DNA from: JBHICC01 sp046759385
GTDB taxonomy: Bacteria > Pseudomonadota > Gammaproteobacteria > Acidiferrobacterales > SPGG2
DNA length: 40,427 nucleotides
Reading direction: 5' to 3'
Assembly: GCA_046759385.1 (NCBI GenBank)
Contig: JBHICC010000024.1
Location: forward strand, 1 to 40,427
Shown: piece by piece, positions 38,413 through 40,427 of the stretch
How the letters are laid out: every line of letters begins with the position of its first letter
How positions within the stretch are numbered: the first letter of the stretch is position 1
The notes under the pieces: model-generated
The model's database searches: none
What the model was told of the DNA's origin: nothing
What the model saw: only the letters and a program-made list of their open reading frames with translations
Made by a program: the position numbers and the translations under genes

Positions 38413-38577
38413 GTGTTTGACTACATTTTCGTTCTTATCACGGGGGCTATCGCCTATCACGGACTAACTTATCGCGACGAGCACGGTGAGTCGGACGTTG
38501 GGCACCTGCTATTTGGCTCTATCGCGTTGTTGTTCTGCGTACGCGTGATTTTTGTCGACATCCTCAAAGTGTGGTAA
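38413..38577 (+). CDS. Small 54-residue membrane protein, GTG start
   Basis: The frame from GTG 38413 reads FDYIFVLITGAIAYHGLTYR, then an acidic middle (DEHGESDVGH), then LLFGSIALLFCVRVIFVDIL and ends KVW. Two hydrophobic helices separated by a charged loop make a clear small membrane hairpin protein, and third-position use is like the neighbours. The ribosome site is weak (GGCGG). It follows the gene at 37869 on the same strand by 100 bp and converges with the TPR gene. Function unknown. Confidence 0.6.
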   Translation: MFDYIFVLITGAIAYHGLTYRDEHGESDVGHLLFGSIALLFCVRVIFVDILKVW

Positions 38578-38616
38578 GGCGCCCCTGGCTGGAACGTTGG
38601 GAGAGTCGCCCAAGCG

Positions 38617-39195
38617 TTACTGCTTGTAGGGCCGTTGCGCCTTGTCTTGCTCGGGCACTCGCAGCATGCGCTGCGATTCTGGCTTGGCGAGTTCTGCGCG
38701 CAAATAGCGCGCACGATCAGCAACTGTCGGCGGCTTTTCGGGCTGCAGCCGCAAGAAACGCGTCAGCCAATGCGGCCCGTCAGCAACACCGTCATCAAGC
38801 GCCAAGGAGCGCTCGTAGTCGGTCACTGCCTTTTGGTAGTCCCCCATCCGGTCGTACAGGATCCCCCGATTGGCATATGTCCCTGCAAATTGAGGCTCCC
38901 GTTCTATCGAGCGATTGAATTCGGCCAGTGCTTCGTCGTGGCGGCCGAGCTGCATCAGGGTTCGTGCACGACCGCGGAGCGCGTGAATGTTTTCAGAGTC
39001 TTGGCGCAAGGCCTCTTCGTACTCATCCAGCGCCCGTTCGTAGTCGCCGTCCTCGAAATACTTATTGGCCGCGTGATAGGCCATCTCTCCCGGCGCGGTA
39101 TCGCGAACGAACCCGTCATAGAACGCCCAGCCGAGCCAGGCGAGCGCCATGAAGATAGCGGTGGCCTTGAGAAAGTTGTAAAGCCGATCATCCAC
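38617..39195 (-). CDS. Membrane-anchored TPR-repeat protein
   Basis: A 192-residue protein with an N-terminal membrane helix (about residues 9-27) and about three tetratricopeptide repeats between residues 35 and 140. Repeat marks are AANKYFEDGDYERALDEYEE, ALRGRARTLMQLGRHDEALA and TYANRGILYDRMGDYQKAVT. TPR arrays bind other proteins; the domain should face the periplasm or cytoplasm close to the membrane. A basic, proline-containing tail follows. Its start overlaps the upstream membrane-protein gene by 8 bp, so they are coupled. No specific partner can be named. Confidence 0.9.
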   Translation of the reverse strand: MDDRLYNFLKATAIFMALAWLGWAFYDGFVRDTAPGEMAYHAANKYFEDGDYERALDEYEEALRQDSENIHALRGRARTLMQLGRHDEALAEFNRSIEREPQFAGTYANRGILYDRMGDYQKAVTDYERSLALDDGVADGPHWLTRFLRLQPEKPPTVADRARYLRAELAKPESQRMLRVPEQDKAQRPYKQ

Positions 39196-39430
39196 CAGTG
39201 GGTACGCCTAGCATTCTGGCATTAAACAGGAACGAGAAGATTGCAACGATAACCACGGCAATCACACGGGCGCGTTTAAGTTGGCCCTGGATCTCCTCGT
39301 CGGACAGCTTGCGCTTCGTCTTTCGCTCCAGGCGCCGCACGCTCAACACCCAGATCAGCCGGCTAACCGGCAGAAACAACAGCACCGCCAGCAGTAACAC
39401 TGATCCGTAGAAATAAAAGGCAGGCGACAT
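39188..39430 (-). CDS. Small two-helix membrane protein, unknown
   Basis: An 80-residue membrane protein with helices at about residues 5-30 and 56-74 and a charged loop between them (RRLERKTKRKLSDEEIQGQ). It overlaps the TPR gene by 8 bp and is followed by it in the same operon. The ATG at 39430 is preceded by a GAGGTAAG-like site. Proteins of this shape are common and mostly unstudied. Confidence 0.7.
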   Translation of the reverse strand: MSPAFYFYGSVLLLAVLLFLPVSRLIWVLSVRRLERKTKRKLSDEEIQGQLKRARVIAVVIVAIFSFLFNARMLGVPTGG

Positions 39431-39533
39431 ACACTTACCTCGCCGACCATTTTACACGCGCGGCGGTGCTGTCAAGAAGGCGAACACCGACGCCCTGGCT
39501 TCGCGGGCGGCAAAGGCTTCGTTAGCTCAAAAC

Positions 39534-39563
39534 AAAAAAGGGGGAGGGGCACAGCCCTCCCCC
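39534..39563 (-). terminator. Rho-independent terminator after the symporter gene
   Basis: On the minus strand GGGGGAGGG (39563-39555) pairs perfectly with CCCTCCCCC (39548-39540) around a six-base loop and is followed by a run of six T (39539-39534). It lies 20 bases past the symporter stop. Confidence 0.9.
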
Positions 39564-39582
39564 TCGAGGACAAAGTTAAAAC

Positions 39583-40427
39583 CTACGGTTGGTCTGTGTC
39601 TAAGCGGATGTCGCCGATGTCTTCCTGCAACGCGACGATTTCCCTGTCCGGAACAGTGGACATTTCCAGCTTATATGCCAGGAACCACATCATGAAACAG
39701 CCAAGCACCCACCATATGATCTGCCATACCCAAATCGACGGCATGCCGAACACCCAAGTTGCGTAGTCGTTCGGATTGCCGAAGATAGTATTGCCGATCA
39801 CCGCACCCGGACCGATACCGAAGAAGAACCACACCAAGGTCATGATCCAGGCCGCCGGTACCAGCCCGCGCTTGTGGGCCGGCAGAGCGGCATGCTCGGC
39901 GAGGAAGTTGTGGTACTGCATGCGGTGCTCGGTTTCTCGCTCGTCTTGGGTCATGGCGGAGACGACGATGGCGATACCGAGGTTGAAGATGATGCCCCAA
40001 CCTGCCGAGTGGATTGTCCACGGCCAGCGGCCCCACGGCAGCGAGATACCCAACGCTCCCGCGATCGTCTGACCGAACGTCTCGGTAAAAATAACAACGA
40101 TGATGCCGGCCGCCAGACCCCAAGTGATCCCCTGGCGGGTGAACCACGGGAAGTAGCACACTGCCATCAGCGGTGGCCACATCTGGAAGCCAAAGGCAAC
40201 CGCCAGTCCGCCGAGAAGCACGAGCGCATCACTGGACACGGTAGCGACTACCAGCGCAGCTAGCACGATGAGCAACACGCCAATGCGCCCGCCGAGCTTC
40301 TGTGCCGCATGGCTGGCATTCGGCGCCACATAGCGTTTGAATAGATCACGCAACAGCATGCCGCCAGCGGTAGACATGTAGGCCGCGCCGGTGGACTGCA
40401 TCGCCGCCAATGCGCACACGGCAAGTA
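39583..40427 (-). CDS. Sodium:solute symporter (SSS family), C-terminal part (5' end outside window)
   Basis: The last 280 or so residues of a sodium:solute symporter. The frame is open to the right edge; the GTG at 40419 is internal. The family trait CALAAMQSTGAAYMSTAGGM is near the fragment start, followed by about six hydrophobic helices and an acidic tail (PDREIVALQEDIGDIRLDTD). SSS members import acetate, proline, sugars and other solutes. The acs gene 2.4 kb away makes acetate or another monocarboxylate a reasonable guess, but the binding site is outside the window. A strong terminator follows. Confidence 0.9.
   Translation of the reverse strand, partial: LAVCALAAMQSTGAAYMSTAGGMLLRDLFKRYVAPNASHAAQKLGGRIGVLLIVLAALVVATVSSDALVLLGGLAVAFGFQMWPPLMAVCYFPWFTRQGITWGLAAGIIVVIFTETFGQTIAGALGISLPWGRWPWTIHSAGWGIIFNLGIAIVVSAMTQDERETEHRMQYHNFLAEHAALPAHKRGLVPAAWIMTLVWFFFGIGPGAVIGNTIFGNPNDYATWVFGMPSIWVWQIIWWVLGCFMMWFLAYKLEMSTVPDREIVALQEDIGDIRLDTDQP

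Noticed and set aside
1..40427. Mobile elements, CRISPR arrays, tRNA or rRNA genes
   Set aside because: I found no transposase or integrase reading frame, no regularly spaced repeats and no cloverleaf-like sequence.

Overview
The window looks like chromosomal DNA of an aerobic proteobacterium, most likely gammaproteobacterial, though taxonomy from this sequence alone is uncertain. The clues are a periplasmic Tat-exported enzyme system, DsbB, a SCO copper chaperone, BPSS1780- and DUF6231-like proteins, and base composition that appears moderately GC-rich. Genes are densely packed with many 4-bp ATGA overlaps. I see no rRNA, tRNA, CRISPR array, transposase or phage gene. Both ends cut through transporter genes: a TRAP large permease on the left and a sodium:solute symporter on the right.

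Region 1 (3-3949, plus strand) is a carboxylate uptake and CoA-activation operon: TRAP DctM, a thiolase-fold protein whose nucleophilic cysteine position is glycine, its DUF35 OB-fold partner and an AMP-forming acyl-CoA ligase. Region 2 (4004-11006, minus strand) is an arsenite-oxidase operon. In transcription order it holds an unknown 191-residue protein, a cytosolic Rieske ferredoxin, AioB, AioA, an exported pentapeptide-repeat protein, an aquaglyceroporin and an enoyl-CoA hydratase. The repeat protein and the porin are joined to aioA by 4-bp overlaps, which I have not met as a described arrangement.

Region 3 (11352-21800, plus strand) is a methyl-transfer and one-carbon block. It begins with an ArsR-type regulator fused to a SAM-methyltransferase domain (SahR-like), then a zinc homocysteine methyltransferase with no B12 domain, MetF and a small 'virulence factor' domain protein. 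A complete corrinoid methyltransferase set follows: a pterin-binding methyltransferase, a UroD-family methyltransferase, a corrinoid protein, a RACE/ASKHA reactivator, a CobW-type GTPase and a GntR regulator. AT-rich palindromes overlap the putative promoters, and one operon has a strongly structured leader. The set could be a split methionine synthase, a demethylation pathway feeding methyl-H4folate to MetF, or both.

Region 4 (21951-34655) is a patchwork of short operons: cupin, Mth938-like protein, SAM methyltransferase, exporters, three GNAT acetyltransferases (one ArsN1-like, one ArsN2-like), a cyclic-nucleotide-binding protein without a DNA-binding domain, DsbB, an FMN reductase, a THEP1-like NTPase, SCO, a CobB sirtuin and EgtB. 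Together with aioBA and the aquaglyceroporin, the ArsN-like genes give the window a recurrent arsenic theme, but no arsB, acr3, arsC or arsM is present.

Region 5 (34774-40427) centres on acetate: acetyl-CoA synthetase with a clear terminator, a partial SSS symporter with its own terminator, and several small membrane proteins and a TPR protein between them. CobB, the family known to deacetylate Acs, lies about 2 kb away.
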